From Formicarius rufipectus (lineage: Eukaryota > Chordata > Aves > Passeriformes > Formicariidae), in NCBI GenBank assembly GCA_013399695.1, contig VXAU01000294.1:1005830-1069829 (forward strand): 64,000 nucleotides of DNA. The letters are read 5' to 3'. The notes beneath the pieces were generated by a model. That model searched no databases, was not told the DNA's origin, and saw only the letters and a list, made by a program, of their open reading frames with translations. Within the stretch, counting starts at the first letter, position 1; the number at the start of each line of letters is the position of its first letter. Of this stretch, positions 50,721 to 63,600 are shown in pieces. Both the position numbers and the translations under genes were made by a program.

Positions 50721-50975
50721 TCTTGTTGTTGTTGGCTGGACTTCGCAAACGAAGATCTTGGGATAAGCCTGCGCAATGGATTTTTTAAGTGAGGCACAGT
50801 GTGCGCAGAACTGGCCCCACTCCCTTTACTCCTGAGGCTCATCTTGCCACGGCCGAGCAGCTCGGACGGCGACAGCGAGTTCCTCCAGGATTCGAACCGG
50901 CGTCCTCAGAGGAGGAGCCGGCTCCACAGGCGGGGGCCTACGCCACTCGGCCAACGCCCGCCGCCTCTCAAGTGT
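50721..50975 (-). mobile_element. tRNA-derived SINE-like element (type II tRNA head)
   Basis: On the minus strand, TGGCCGAGTGG at 50,953-50,943 fits a pol III A box and GGTTCGAATCC at 50,898-50,888 is a perfect B box. The start-to-start spacing of 55 bases is that of long-variable-arm tRNAs (Ser or Leu). The stretches that should form the acceptor stem do not pair and the T stem is imperfect, so it is not a working tRNA. A non-tRNA body of about 150 bases follows and ends in an AAC-repeat tail (ccaacaacaacaag). Head, body and simple-repeat tail fit a SINE. No clear target-site duplication was found and the family is not identified. Confidence 0.5.
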
Positions 50976-51970
50976 AACATACAAACAGCAAAGCAATAAT
51001 GTCAGGCTGTTGAGAAATCCTGGGAGCCCACGTGGGTCAGAGCACCAGGGGAAGACCTCGCCTTGTCCTCTCTGCCACCGAATGACACAAACGTGGCACT
51101 GCAGCCACGCCTGTAACACCAGCTGGGGCAGCCCCAAAAAGGTGGCAAAAAGCTGATCTAATCCCAACCTCTCTAACCTTAGTTACACAGTCTCCCTTCA
51201 GATATTATCTGTCTTTCACACACTGATCTCACACTCTTCTGTACAAACATCTGAACAGGAACCCATACCAGCATGACTCACCCTTTTTTTTTTTTCTACC
51301 ACATGCCCAGAAGGTTAGAAGTTACATATTGAAGCACTGCCCAAACAGTGCTGCAAACTAATAATGTGGCCTCTAGGCCCAGAGAGCAAGCAGGACAGGG
51401 AGATCATGCTGCAACACAGAAGAAGGGGAAATCCACTATTCAAAACTAACATCCAGGTAAGTGTTTCCTTTTAAGGGTTCTCAGCTGGCCAGAAACAAGT
51501 CCTAAGAGTTTTTGATCAATATACACTTAGTGTGAGGTGGGAGCAGAGGTGGGAAAGCTCTTCTTCTTTATTCTATTATAGTCCTAGACCTGAGTGATTT
51601 TTTTCTGTGCAGGTGCCTACTAAAGAGGATTTGCCTTGAGACTCTGCCCTTTTGTACGTTTTGAGGAAGAAGAAAAGAAATCCTTGTAAGCCCATGTTGC
51701 AGGGAAAAGTGTTTTAGAGGAAGTGTAGAGGAGAGCCTGAATGGACACAGAATAACAAGATCCAAAAAAAAGGACTTCACTGTGTGACTATTTCAATTTT
51801 CTCCTCTTTCCTTCTCTTTTCAGCTCTCCGCCAAATAGAAATGGAATTACTTTCTTCTCTAGTGCTGAAAGACAAGGAAGGTCCTTATGAGAGTCTCACA
51901 CTGAAAGGGTTACACAGAATTGTATTAACCATTTGTGGTTGAGGGAATGCTACACACATGCCATAAGTGT

Positions 51971-52012
51971 ATCAGAACATCCTGAGTGGGAAGGAAGCCA
52001 CGAGGGTCATTG
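51971..52012 (-). mobile_element. Short antisense CR1 3' fragment
   Basis: Plus-strand cagaacatcctgagtgggaa followed by a gaagccacgagggtcattgg block resembles the antisense CR1 3' end of the AATATCCTGAGTTGGAAGGGA type. It is only about 40 bases long and diverged. Confidence 0.5.
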
Positions 52013-52029
52013 GATAGGTGGATACACAA

Positions 52030-52317
52030 TATTTGTACAGGTGACAGGTACAAGAAAAGCCCTGAGAAGGCTTGACATTAGGATTCATCTTCCCTTCATA
52101 CTTCTAATCACAAAAGAATGTGAGGATGACCTGCAAAACTCAGGAGAAGTTCTGTTGCAGACAAGTTTTGAAGGGAATGTCTCCTGACTGTGGTTTCCAA
52201 TGTGTAGATGTGGCACTTAGGGCCATGGTTTAGTGGTGGATCTGCAGTGTGAGGTTAATGGCTGGACTCTGATCTCAGAGGTCTTTTCCAACGTAAATGG
52301 TTCTGTGATTCTTACTT
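52030..52317 (+). mobile_element. CR1-type LINE 3' end, plus orientation
   Basis: gtgacaggtacaagaaaa and gacattaggattcat mark the CR1 3' region. They are followed by gtagatgtggcacttaggg, ccatggtttagtggtgga, aggtcttttccaacgtaaat and the terminal ggttctgtgattctt. The inner part is partly deleted; no coding potential remains. Confidence 0.8.
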
Positions 52318-52626
52318 GGGTCCTTCCATTAGCTGTAAGCTCGTACTTGCTCAGTAAGCAAAGGCACAGCTTCAGTCACTTGCTACATGGTTAGTGAGCT
52401 CAAGAAAGAGGCTGTCTTCAGAAACACTAGGAGGAGATGCTCCTGGAAAACAATCTTGCTGAGCTCCTTCCCCATCTTCTCTCTGGCTGGCTAACCACCC
52501 CCGCAGTACCTTTGCCTCATTTTTTTGAATTTCTCCACCAAATGAGGAAGTTCTTAAGACACTTAACTACTTCTCCTAATTAAAGGATATGCGCAACACC
52601 CAAACTTCCTACACTCACACACACGA

Positions 52627-52772
52627 ACCCTTGCCAGACTCGCCCGTGTGACCGCGCCGGGTCCCCGGCTGGTGCCCCGGGGGTGACGGGCGGGATCGGG
52701 CGCTGTCCGCGGTCCTGAGCACCCCGCGATGCTCCCGGGGCTTCCCGGGAGCACCCCCGGGCAACACGGACC
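52627..52772. promoter_or_regulatory. Isolated CpG-rich patch
   Basis: About 19 CpG dinucleotides in roughly 145 bases, far from any recognised gene and set in AT-rich DNA. It could be an orphan CpG island (enhancer or lncRNA promoter) or a GC-rich remnant of a mobile element. It contains a perfect 10-bp inverted repeat at 52,730-52,753. Confidence 0.4.
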
Positions 52773-52981
52773 TGACTGCTGCTTGGCTGAAGCTGGGAGA
52801 CGTGGGAAAAAACACCAACGAATCAACCAAGAAAAAGGGGGGGAAATTAAATTGACATTTAACATCGGAAAATGAGTTTGATGCGTGACTTTCTCCACCC
52901 CTTACCTGCTCAGTGTTACCATGATCTTCCAAGCCTATAGTACAAAATTGTTATGACCTAGTCCTCTGGTGTACTTCATGA

Positions 52982-53055
52982 CATAGTCAACCCATATTCT
53001 GAAGCAAATTCTCACAGTGGCTGGGAAATTTGCTTCAGAATATGGGTTGAGTATG
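52982..53055. repeat. Long near-perfect inverted repeat (hairpin)
   Basis: Arms 52,987-53,010 and 53,027-53,050 are exactly complementary over 24 bases with a 16-base loop. After one mismatch, four more base pairs extend the stem. The arms begin tcaacccatattctgaagca on the left. No open reading frame or known repeat is associated with it. Confidence 0.95.
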
Positions 53056-55251
53056 AAAAAGTTCACTTGGGGAGCCTTTCTGAACTTTGCAGCAGTCTGA
53101 AGAGCAAAGGGGGAAAGGCACAGAGGTTAAGAGTTTTGGAAAGATCACTTCCATAAGAATATATAGTTAACTGCCCTTCTAACTTTCAACAAGCTGGGCT
53201 CCTAACAGATCTTTACAATTTGAGTCACTCCAGGCTTCTCTCAGCCCTAAAATTAATACAATAGGCAAAATGAGACACATGGCATGGGTGGCACACTAAT
53301 CACTGGCCCAAACAGGCCCATGCAGCTGCTGAAAGGGTGCGTGATATGTATAAAAGTCAGTAATAGAAAATGACTTGGGGATTCCCCAAAAAACCACAGC
53401 AGGCATGCACAAGTAGAATGAGTCACTGCTCATTCATTGGGTCAATTAAACAAAGACAAAATCAGAGGAGGACAACTTACCTAAGCCTCAAAATGAGCTT
53501 TTAAATGCTTGTCTCTCTTCAGTCTCTCACTTGTAGAGCCCATGTTTCTCTAAAATGAGAAACTGAAAACAGAAGTGTTCCTTGTTAGCAATATTTATTT
53601 AGGGTGAGTTCATCACAGTGGCTTTTAGCTATTGTCCCTCTTGCATGTGGAAATACAGCTCTTTGTCTATCTAATATATTCCTTCTAAAGAGCTTTTCCC
53701 ATTTGAAAACATTTTTTTCTCCATAAAGGTTTTTCCCTGCGGGTCTTCCTCAAAATTTCCTCCTGTCGGAGTATTCGGGTTTTAGAGACTCACCATAGTG
53801 TACCAAACCACTAGCAGGAACATTCTGTTTCATACCCTAAAGGCTATAAATTGGATAGTCCAAAACCAGCTTCCAGACCCCTGAACACCTCCTAGCTGAA
53901 CCTAGGGCCACCAGCCCCCTCTCAGCACTGATTGGTTTTCTCCTAAATGTTTTTGAGTCTTTTTCACTTGAAAAATGAGGGAAACCCTGAAGTCCATGGG
54001 GCTGACTTTACTCAAGTGTGGACTAGAGATGATTGGAGAAAAATGGTTGGGAGCATGGGCTAAACATGCTCAAAAGATGTGAACTGTTTGTGTCTGAGTC
54101 AGACTTTTCCCCTGAACCTCTGCTCCTGCCATGGCAGCAGGGTTTCCTGGTACATACATGGAAAAAACAAAAGCCAGGACAAGTGGGTCACTAAGACTCC
54201 GGTGAGAGTGGAAGACAGAAGATGCAAAGACTTCTCTTCTCTACAGGGGACATCTCCATCCTGATGCCTGCAGATTTTTGGCTGGAAGAATTGCTAACAC
54301 CCATCTGGTCATGGAGTGGAGGAGGAGACTCAGGCAAACTACAAAAATGGACTCACGTCATCATCGCAGAAAGAATGAAATGCCTTCTAGTGGGCTCAGA
54401 GGAAAATTCCAGATGTTTTTGTCATATTTCTAGCAGTTTGGCATAAGAAGCAATGCTGTAAAGGTTAATCAGAGGCTGAGTTCAGACTTCAGATAACCAG
54501 AAGCCAAAGTGTCAATGAGCAAAAATACACCAGAGAGGTTTTGCACCAGGCACTCATGCCATGGGCTGCCTCGTCTCACAGTAACCCCCGGCACAGGACA
54601 CAACACTCCCTGAAATGCCATAAGCAGCTTATTTTAGGTGGCTCTATGTCAGGAACTCTCAGCCAAAACAAACCCCCAGGTTTACTTCAGTACACCTTTT
54701 TAAATAAAAGAATTTATATAATGACTCTTTTGTGAAAGGAAAATATTCTTGTCAGCCTGTGCAATACTTCACCATGATTTTTTTAAAGAAAAAATTACTT
54801 TCACACTGAAGCATGGAAAGTAAAATATTAGCCTGAATAACAGTCATACCTACTTTTTGCTGTTCTTGTCACCTGTAATAGGAATCTCCAGGTGATATCT
54901 GAGCCAGGCTACAACCAGCACTTACCCTAAGTGAAACTATAGAATAAAAGTAAGATTTTAGCTCTTTAAAAATATTTTTAGTAATAAGAGTCCTCTATAC
55001 ATTAAAACCACCCCTTTCAACGTTTGTTTACATCATTTATAGAGCAGTTATACCTTGTTTTCTCAGTGTTTGAGTTCTCTGCTCACTCTATACTGTGAGA
55101 GTGAAGGTTGGTTAAAGTCTAGGTAATCTGCCAGCACTCTGGCATGTCTGGATTCTCAAGAATCCATTGCTACGGAAATAAAAAGGAAATTAAACCAATG
55201 GAAAAATTAAAAAAGTATGTTAGGTTGCTATGAAGCCCGATTAAATTCAGG

Positions 55252-55327
55252 GGTAAGGTTCAACGTGCTACTTAATCCTCATCATTTGGAGGTAAGATTT
55301 AACATGATGCTTAATTCACATCATTAT
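55252..55327. repeat. Diverged 39-bp tandem duplication
   Basis: Two adjacent units beginning ggtaagg and ggtaaga share the order ttcaacgtgctacttaat / tttaacatgatgcttaat and catcatt. About a quarter of the positions differ, so this is an old duplication. Confidence 0.75.
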
Positions 55328-55637
55328 GCAGTGGATATGACAGGACATTGAAGGGTCCCACTCTGCTGCCCAGTGCTCAGCAGCATCTTGGGTCCTCTCT
55401 AAAACTGCAGAAATCCTCTCCTCGAGATGCAGGCCAGGCACGGCCACCTTCCAGGCAGCTCTGGCCACATGAACCTTAAACATCTTTCTGCAGCTTCTCA
55501 GTCCTTTGATAGCACTTTTAAAGGCAGTGCCACTTTAATGGGGATAAAATTCAGCCACTCAGGTCAGACTGTTTCAAACAGTTTCATGAGGCAGTGCAGT
55601 CTTTCACTGCAGTCTATTTGTGGTATATCACAATGCA

Positions 55638-55655
55638 ATATATATATATATATAT
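55638..55655. repeat. (AT)9 microsatellite
   Basis: Eighteen bases of uninterrupted alternating A and T. Confidence 0.95.
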
Positions 55656-58063
55656 CAATGAAACTCCTCCTCTGAGATGGTCTCTTACAAATCAAACATT
55701 GCTTGCAATCTGTCATGCATGCATGAAACAGCTTGAACAACAGTCGTCATCATCAAGAAACAAGGTTTAAATTGTTTTTTCCTGTAGTTTTTTCCTCTTA
55801 TTCAACTATAGACCAGTATAATGCTTTGTAATAGTACTTTTATATAAGGTCTTGTATCTGGACATTTTGACAGCAGTGGACAAACTCTCTAATGATGAAC
55901 TGGTATTAAAATACTGCAAATCAGTCAAGTGATCACTGAGATGAACTAGAAAACCTTTCAATACTCATGTATTCCTTGTTAGCAGTAAGTAAAATCAGTA
56001 ATCAGACAGTAAATACCTTCAAAGTAAAAGCAGCCATTGTGGAATTAAAAGTCAGAACTTCACAAGCAGTATTAAAGGCAAGACACACTGGTAGTTAATG
56101 AAAGAAATTCAATCTAATTTATGAAAGAAAATTTATAACTAAATTTATATACTAAATCTATAACTAAATGCATGTTTTTCCTGGTACTTCAATTAAAACA
56201 AACCTTCGAGTTCTGGTCAACTAAAACTCCTGACCATAGCTGCAATTATACCCATACAGCAACCTTTTATTTCTAACCAGACAACAAAAATCTGGCTGAG
56301 AATTCTGAAGGCCATAGTTCACACCATAACTTCTGGGAAGAGCCAAGTTTAACACCTGATAACAGAGGAGCATGGTTACCACTTTGATTTGAGATTTGAG
56401 TATTGCAAGAAGTTACAACTTACATATGCAAGGCATCATAAATGTGCACATGGCACAACCCACTTGCAAGTTATTGCTGGCACACTGCTGCAGTTTTAAG
56501 TCAGACCTGCCTGTAAGAAGATGGTACACTTCCGTGTCAGAAATGTGGTTCCCCACTTCATCTATGTGGCTTTTTAAACATCTGCATCCTTCTATTTGAT
56601 TTCTGAAATGTCCCTGTACCATCTACCTTCCCTGGGAGTGGGAGGGGTCAGGCAATAAGCAGACCTTCTAAAATATCTACTCCTGGACATGACAGCAAGT
56701 CCCTCTGTTACCAAAGTATGGTTCTTCCCCTCTTCAGGGCTAGTATTTTTGGTCTGGGAAATGGTAATAAATAGGGATCTTCCTTCTATTAGAGAAGTGA
56801 TGCAAGGAAGGAGGCTAACCACCAATTTGAGGCATGCACATCCTTAGCTGGAATATTACTTCATATTCAAGTTTGCCTCTGCTCCAAAACGGACCTTGTT
56901 TTTTCATTTTTTTACAAGAAGCATTTCTCTGGAGTAACTCCATGAATTTTCTGCCAGAGGCTAAGGCCCATCTGCATGTGTTGCTCCCACAGATCAAACA
57001 GGGCTGGGGAAACAGAGTGCAGTACAGCTGGGCAGCAGGACAGCTCTAATGCAGGAGCCCATGTCACTCATGTCTGCCAGGCTGTCAGCAAATCCCTCAC
57101 AACACTGAAGAAACTCCCATTGGTGTCACAGGGAATTTGGGCAGTGGGATCGGTGCCAGGCTCTCATCCCAAAAATAACTTATTTTTTCCCAGTCTGAAG
57201 AAAAGTCAGCCTAGGAAGAGAAAGTCAAAGGGAACTCATGAGGTCTAGAGAGCTACATCAGTCCTGGCAATTAGTCAGGGCTATGCAACATGGGGGGAGC
57301 CCCACATGAGCAGCAAAACAGACAGACAAATGGCTGTGATTACTAACATATGTGATGGCAAAAGTAGAAACATGGAGCTGTTGGCTTCAGCCATGTTGCA
57401 AATTTGTGCCCCAGGAATACTTGTCAATGCAGAGTTTTAGGTGTGGGAGTGCAGGGGAAAGGATGAGGAACTGCTGTTAAGCACTGATGGAATATAAGCT
57501 TTCTTTGCAGTCTTTACTCTGTATTTGCAGAACAAACAAATACTCCTAAAATAACCTGTGTCCAGTACCTCTGTGGACTTTGTGCTGACGTTGGTTTTAA
57601 GCCACCTGCAGGTTTCAAAGTGCCCACAACTACCTCATGTACCCTTCAGTATGCAAGAATAACACAAATCTGTCAGCACAATGCAACACTGAAGTCAGTA
57701 TGACAGTAAATAAGGAAGATGAGTTACTCTGTCCATCCACATTATGACTATTTGCCCATAGAATCCAGACAAAGTGTTTTTCTAATACCATCAAGTGCAA
57801 AATACCACATCTGGAAACCAGGAGCACAGACGTTGTGCGGTATCAGAAGGGAGGGGCAGTCTCAAAAACAACAGATGGACTTTGAAATCACCATGAGTAT
57901 CTGACTTCAGCATGCCTCAATGCCATAGTAAAAGTGGCATGCAGAGCTTGTGGGTACAATCAGAAAGAGGCTGAAAAGCAATCTTAGCACTACTTTTCAT
58001 CTGTGGTAGGTAGAGCAGGGGGCTAGCAACTGGCCCCGGGTTATGACACACAGAAATCATAAG

Positions 58064-58103
58064 AGTCCCAGAATAAAATTATTAGTCCCAGAATAAAATT
58101 ATT
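58064..58103. repeat. Exact 20-bp tandem duplication
   Basis: Two identical adjacent copies of agtcccagaataaaattatt. Identity suggests a recent event. Each copy happens to contain AATAAA. Confidence 0.95.
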
Positions 58104-60655
58104 ACACTTTCTGAATCCAATATATACAACATAAAGATTCAATTACCCATTTTCTACAGTTCATCCAAGAACTGAGGAAATTAGTGGATATCATGAGACA
58201 GTCTGAGACTTCTTAGCCTTGCTGGTAAGGATGGAGCAATCCACAAGTCAAAGATAAAGCTCAAAGGCCAATGTGGAAATAAAAATGCATTTCTCACTAA
58301 TGACCACAATCAAATATTAGAACAAGTTCTCCAAGTACACAATGAACTGCCACTATCTTCAGGGAAAGCTTGAATAACTTTCTGGGAGGCACATTCAGAT
58401 ATAGCTTTCAGAATAAGTTTTTCAGATAAGCAACAGAAAGGCAGTGGAGAAGGGAATTGCTGCAGGTGGACAGTCAATTCTGAAGCAAGAAGGGCATCCA
58501 GAAAGGGACAAGCCTGCTCGTGTAATTCATATGCTACATATTTGACACATTCAGAAGACTTGCCTTGCTGCATGAGGACAGTGACTGAATCAGAAGACTC
58601 ACACTTCATCCTCTTGCAAGGGTGACAATTTTCCCTTTGCATGAGGTGCAATCAAGCCTTGGGAGTCTCCTGAAGTGTGTAGGAGTTGCTACAGGAGTTT
58701 CTCAGTGACAAAAGGTTATTGCCACAGATCAGACCAGTCAGTTTCCTTGTCCTCTGCCTTGGCCAGACTTCTCCCAGAGTTGGCACTTCTCCTTTCTCCA
58801 AGCAGTGGGGCGGCATGGATTGTCCCCTGATCTACTTATCAAGGACAAAAACAGCATTTTGCAGCACAGCCTAGGACAAGAGTTTCTGCTGGTTTACCCA
58901 GCCAAGAGTCAATGGGATAACACTACTAATGTATGTTTCCTTAATGTGAATGCAAACTACCAGTTTAGGCTTTAGCAGCCACTTTGCACAGTTTCTGGCA
59001 AGACTCGCTTGGCATGATGACTCAATTCTTTCCTACTAGGAAAATGACTAAGGTTCAGCAGGTTAAGCACTCCCTGAGCTGGGCAGTCTCATCTATAAAA
59101 TACTGAACTCATCTTTTTCTTGTTGAGATGAAGCAGAACAGATGACAGCACCGCTTCTGCAGCAAAATAAGACTGCTATCTTTAAAATCCATACCCAAGT
59201 GGTATGTGTTGGATGAATAAAAATTATATTTTACTACTGAAAACAGAAGCTTCATGTATTTAGTGTAGCAGTGAACTAGGTACACTAATAAGTAATATTC
59301 AAAATAAGCAGGACTGCACATAACTCTCTTTTCTCTCACAGTACCAACTGCTCTGCCTCTGTAAGGGCACTTGGAATACTCTTATTTCAAAAGTATTAAA
59401 TATTCCATATTCCATCATGGAGGAAGGAAAATAAGTACACCTGACAGAATAAGGGCAGTAATTCAGAATACCATTTGTCAAATGTTTCTCACACTCCATG
59501 ACAAGACTGAGCTCACCTTGGACAGCATGGAGAAGGCTGAGTTCTAGTAGTTACAGGAAGAGAGAAGGTTTGGAATTGTCTTTTTCACTAACAATGTAAC
59601 AGCAATAGAACAGAAGCATCTTGCTCTAGTTCCTCTCAATATTTACCATAATCTCCACTTGTCTATGTAGGGCTATTTTGCCCTTTCAGTATCTGATTCT
59701 GCAAAACTAAGTTTGGTATTCTAGAAACTTGAAGATGGCACTAAAAATAACTCCAAACCTTTTATGGTGTGATAAACAGGAGTTGAGGTGAGTTTCAGGT
59801 GACAAGCAGATGGCCTATGTTGCCCAGCTGCAATATCCGTTCCACATTTAAGTTCAAAGGAAAGCAATTAGATATTGAAAAGGGACTACATGAGCTGCAT
59901 GATTATTTCTTTCCATGGGATCACCCTGCATCTGCTAATGTCCACAGAAGTTCCCACTGCAGATGTTACAAGGTCCTAGAGACTGGAATTTCTCCAGCAT
60001 TACTTATCTGAGAGGCTAGAGCGTGTCTGAGCTCTGGAGGGAATTAGAAACAAGCACATTTTTTACAGAGCATTTATTCTAGAGCAGGATGAGCAGCAAG
60101 TGGACTGCTACACAACCCTGCTTTGGCCTGCTTGACTCCCATTAACCATTGGTAATAGTGGCATCCACTTTAAGGACAGAGTGAAAGCAAAGGCTTAAAA
60201 CACGCAAATAACTTGAACAAAAATTGCTGACTTTCTCACCTCCTTGGATCATGAGTTGATGTACACAGATACAAAGGAGTGCTTCCCAGAACAGACTGAG
60301 AGGTTCTAGTTCAGACCAGACACTACCTAACAGGTATAGATCTGTGCCTCAGCATGTTTTAAAGTCAATTTGAGATCAGATGATGGCCAGAGAGGGGGGG
60401 AAAATGGTTCTTTAGAAACTGTGAGTATAATCTCAGTAAAAGATTAGTCACTTTTCACTTAACCAACTAAGCTTCAGAAAGTTGAGGCAGATGTGTACAC
60501 TCATGAATAAAAAGATACCTTGAACAACATCTAAAGCAAGCACTACTGAGTATCCTACACTACTACTCCCCCCACAAATGCACCTGCACACACAGCTCTA
60601 CAAACACTTTGTCAGCATTTAGCCAAAAAAAATTGGTTGAGGCAAGCAGTGTTCA

Positions 60656-63600
60656 GCACAAGTTTATTTGCACAAGAATTTCAGCATCATTAAGATCCAA
60701 AACCCAATTTCCAAGAGTGACAAGTGAATACCACAGTGCAGAACAGTAGACAAAGTTGTGACCAGTCAGACATTTGGGCTCATCACAAATCCAAGTATTT
60801 CTTGTACCTTGTTTTGCCAGAGGAAAAAAAAAATACTTCCAAAGATGCATGAGACAGATTTTTCAAGACCTGACTTCTTTTGATAGTAAAAATTAATGTA
60901 AGATAAACATAGGAAAAGACCTTTTAAATTTCAATGGAAAGTGCATTTTTTAGTCAGAGAGAGACAAGCCAAACCCAGACTCTTCAGTGAGTGTCATTCT
61001 CTTCCAAAAGAATTGAATAAAGACAGAGTGCTACAACAATTTCCCCCAAGGTCTCTACAACCATAGCCCAGCATCCCACCTTATCTTTAGTTTAATTGAA
61101 ATTAAAGAACATATATGAAGTACATTTTACCATATTCAAGAAACAGTTAGCTAGAAGTTTTACTATTCATTTGGCTCTCCCAATGCCAAAATTAGACCAT
61201 GCTGCCAGTGTGGTCAACTTACTGCTTATCCCTATGCCTAACAATTATGGCACCCTGACCGAGTTGAGTGAGAGGGATAGTAAACAAGTACCATCAGTAA
61301 ACTGACATTTTAAAATTAAAGCAATTTGTCCAGATTCTCTTCTAAGGGGCCTTTTCCCAACTATTGATATAGTGATAAGCTGAGATCACTACCAACATCA
61401 ATGGTTATTCCAGCAATCAGAAAGGCACAAAGCCTAGGCACAAAACATACTGGATGCTTCACCTCAGAACTCAAGTCCAAAATACACGTCTGTGTTTCAA
61501 TAAAAGCTTTAGGTATTTTGAGTAGATTTTAAATACTGCCTACTGCTTTGTAGAAAAGGTGATTAAATGTTAAAGAACAAGGATGTTTTGAAAAACCGTT
61601 ATTCAGAAGCAAGCAGTGGTCTTCAACCTTCATCTTAGTGATTGACTGAACTGAGCACAAACACAGCAACAACTAAATCTTGAGCTGAGGGAGCATGAAG
61701 TATGGTTTACCTTATAACTTGTCAGAGTGACCCTGGATCAGCAAAGGGGCCTTACCAAAGTGACTAAAACCCAGTCTATACTAGACCTCCTTGGTAGCAC
61801 CTCTATCAAATAAAGTCCGATAATGAAATACACCAACAAACGGCAAGTCAAAGGGAACTTGGCTCCAAGTGTTGATAACAGAAGCTTAACCCCCAACTGG
61901 CTTTGTCCAGCAGCACTTATCACCCATGCAAAGAAAACAGCTATTATACCACAGTCTAGTTTCACAGAAGCCTGGTCCTGAGGAATGATGTACTGATACA
62001 AGACTTGCAGTCTAGTATTACTGCAGCTTTGTTTTAATGCCAGTGCCTAGACAGAATGTATCAGGATAACTCTGAAGTATAGTAGTCTTTGTCTAACCTC
62101 CACTTGATGCACAAGGGGGCAAAAGATGTTAGGATAGGTTTGCAGAGGCATCATTAGGTGCCAAAGGGTAACAGAATGAAGCAGGCAGCCTAGACTGTCA
62201 TGACTAAGGTCACTGCTTACCTAGTGCTCATTCTCAAGTTACCCCGTGCTACAGGGATCACAATAAACCTGAACTCAAACCAGCTAATGCACAGCAAACT
62301 AAGCCATTATCACATGCATCATTAAGCCATTAGAACAACCTGAAACAGGGACAGACTGCTTGCAACAGTGATGAAAAGCTACTGAGTACACCAGCTTTAC
62401 CTGCTAAGCCAGGGATGTTTTGAAGGCAACCGGACAGAGTTCCAGCAATCCTTTGTACTCTAGGGTCAATGCAACAGGTAGTGTGCAGCTTCAGGACACA
62501 ATTCAACTACTCAAGAGCTTAGTATCTAACAGCCAGGCATCAGTATTCCCAGTGTGCCAGAGCATCTGAAGAAACAGACAGGGAACACAGTGATTCTGAA
62601 AAGCTTAAACCCAGGTAGTCAGGCGTTCAGAGAGCAGTCACTGAAAGTGAAGCTTCCTTGGAGGCCTCAGCATCAAGTTACACGGCAAAAGCACCAGAAT
62701 ATGCAGGAAGCTTAACTTCTTTTTATCTGTCTCACTAGGAATCCATTGCAGCCTTTTTTCTAGCATTTCCTCTTCCAGGAGATGCACCTGGCCTGATGAT
62801 TTGCAGCCAAGGCATGCAAAGTCTAATAAAACATAAGTTTGTGTTTGCAGCTTGGGAAGACTCCTCCTGAGCATAACACCACTTCTTCCACACAACCTGA
62901 TGCACAGAAACAGTTTCTAAAGATCAGCCATGAGATGACACAAGATAGATCCCTGAGTCTAAGCTATCTGATACGCAAATCAAACACATCCCTCCAGGCA
63001 ATTATTTGTTTCTGCAATAGCCATAGCTAGCATAGGTTGGCTTTAAAAACATCTACACAAGAGATGGCAGCAATTACAAACCCTTAAATCTTATTTCTAC
63101 TGACACTATACTAGACCAAGTATTGTATAGCATGCAGAAGTTATTCCTGCCTAGGATTCAACACACATTACAACACTGGCATCATGTCAGTTTTTAAAAA
63201 CTCAAAGTCTTGGGGTGACATGTCTTGTCTGCAACCTACACAAAGTCAAATCCACACTTAATGAAAAGGCTGGGTTTGCTTCCAAGTTTAGCTACTTTGG
63301 CTGACTAATTGAGAAACCTTTAATAAAAAAATACAACAGAATTCACCAAATCACTTGTCTGCTTGATACTGAAGCTGCTTACAAAACCATTCAAGAAATT
63401 AAACTCAAGCTTGCTTGGCTACAAGCAGTCTGCTTCATAGACTCCCTCCCTGCCTTCCTAAGTTAAATGAAAGTCTGAACACAAGGGTAGCCTTGCTGTT
63501 CTACTGAGGCAGTGTTTATGAAGTAGTTATGAAAAGTAATAGAACTTGAATTGTAACTAGAAGATTTTGGTCCTATGAGGAACAGGCAGTTTTTACAGAC

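Larger units (their letters stand above)
53056..60655. other. Intergenic, no gene supported
   Basis: AT-rich non-coding sequence with a few small repeats listed separately. No splice-linked coding frames, tRNA or other RNA gene was recognised. Confidence 0.5.

Noticed and set aside
50888..50953. Functional tRNA-Ser or tRNA-Leu gene
   Set aside because: The A and B boxes are good, but the acceptor arms do not pair and the T stem has a mismatch, so it is treated as a SINE head or pseudogene.
61738..62001. Hydrophobic minus-strand frame of 87 codons resembling a membrane protein
   Set aside because: Hydrophobicity follows from T-rich composition; no conserved motif, and it lies in a likely UTR or intergenic stretch.
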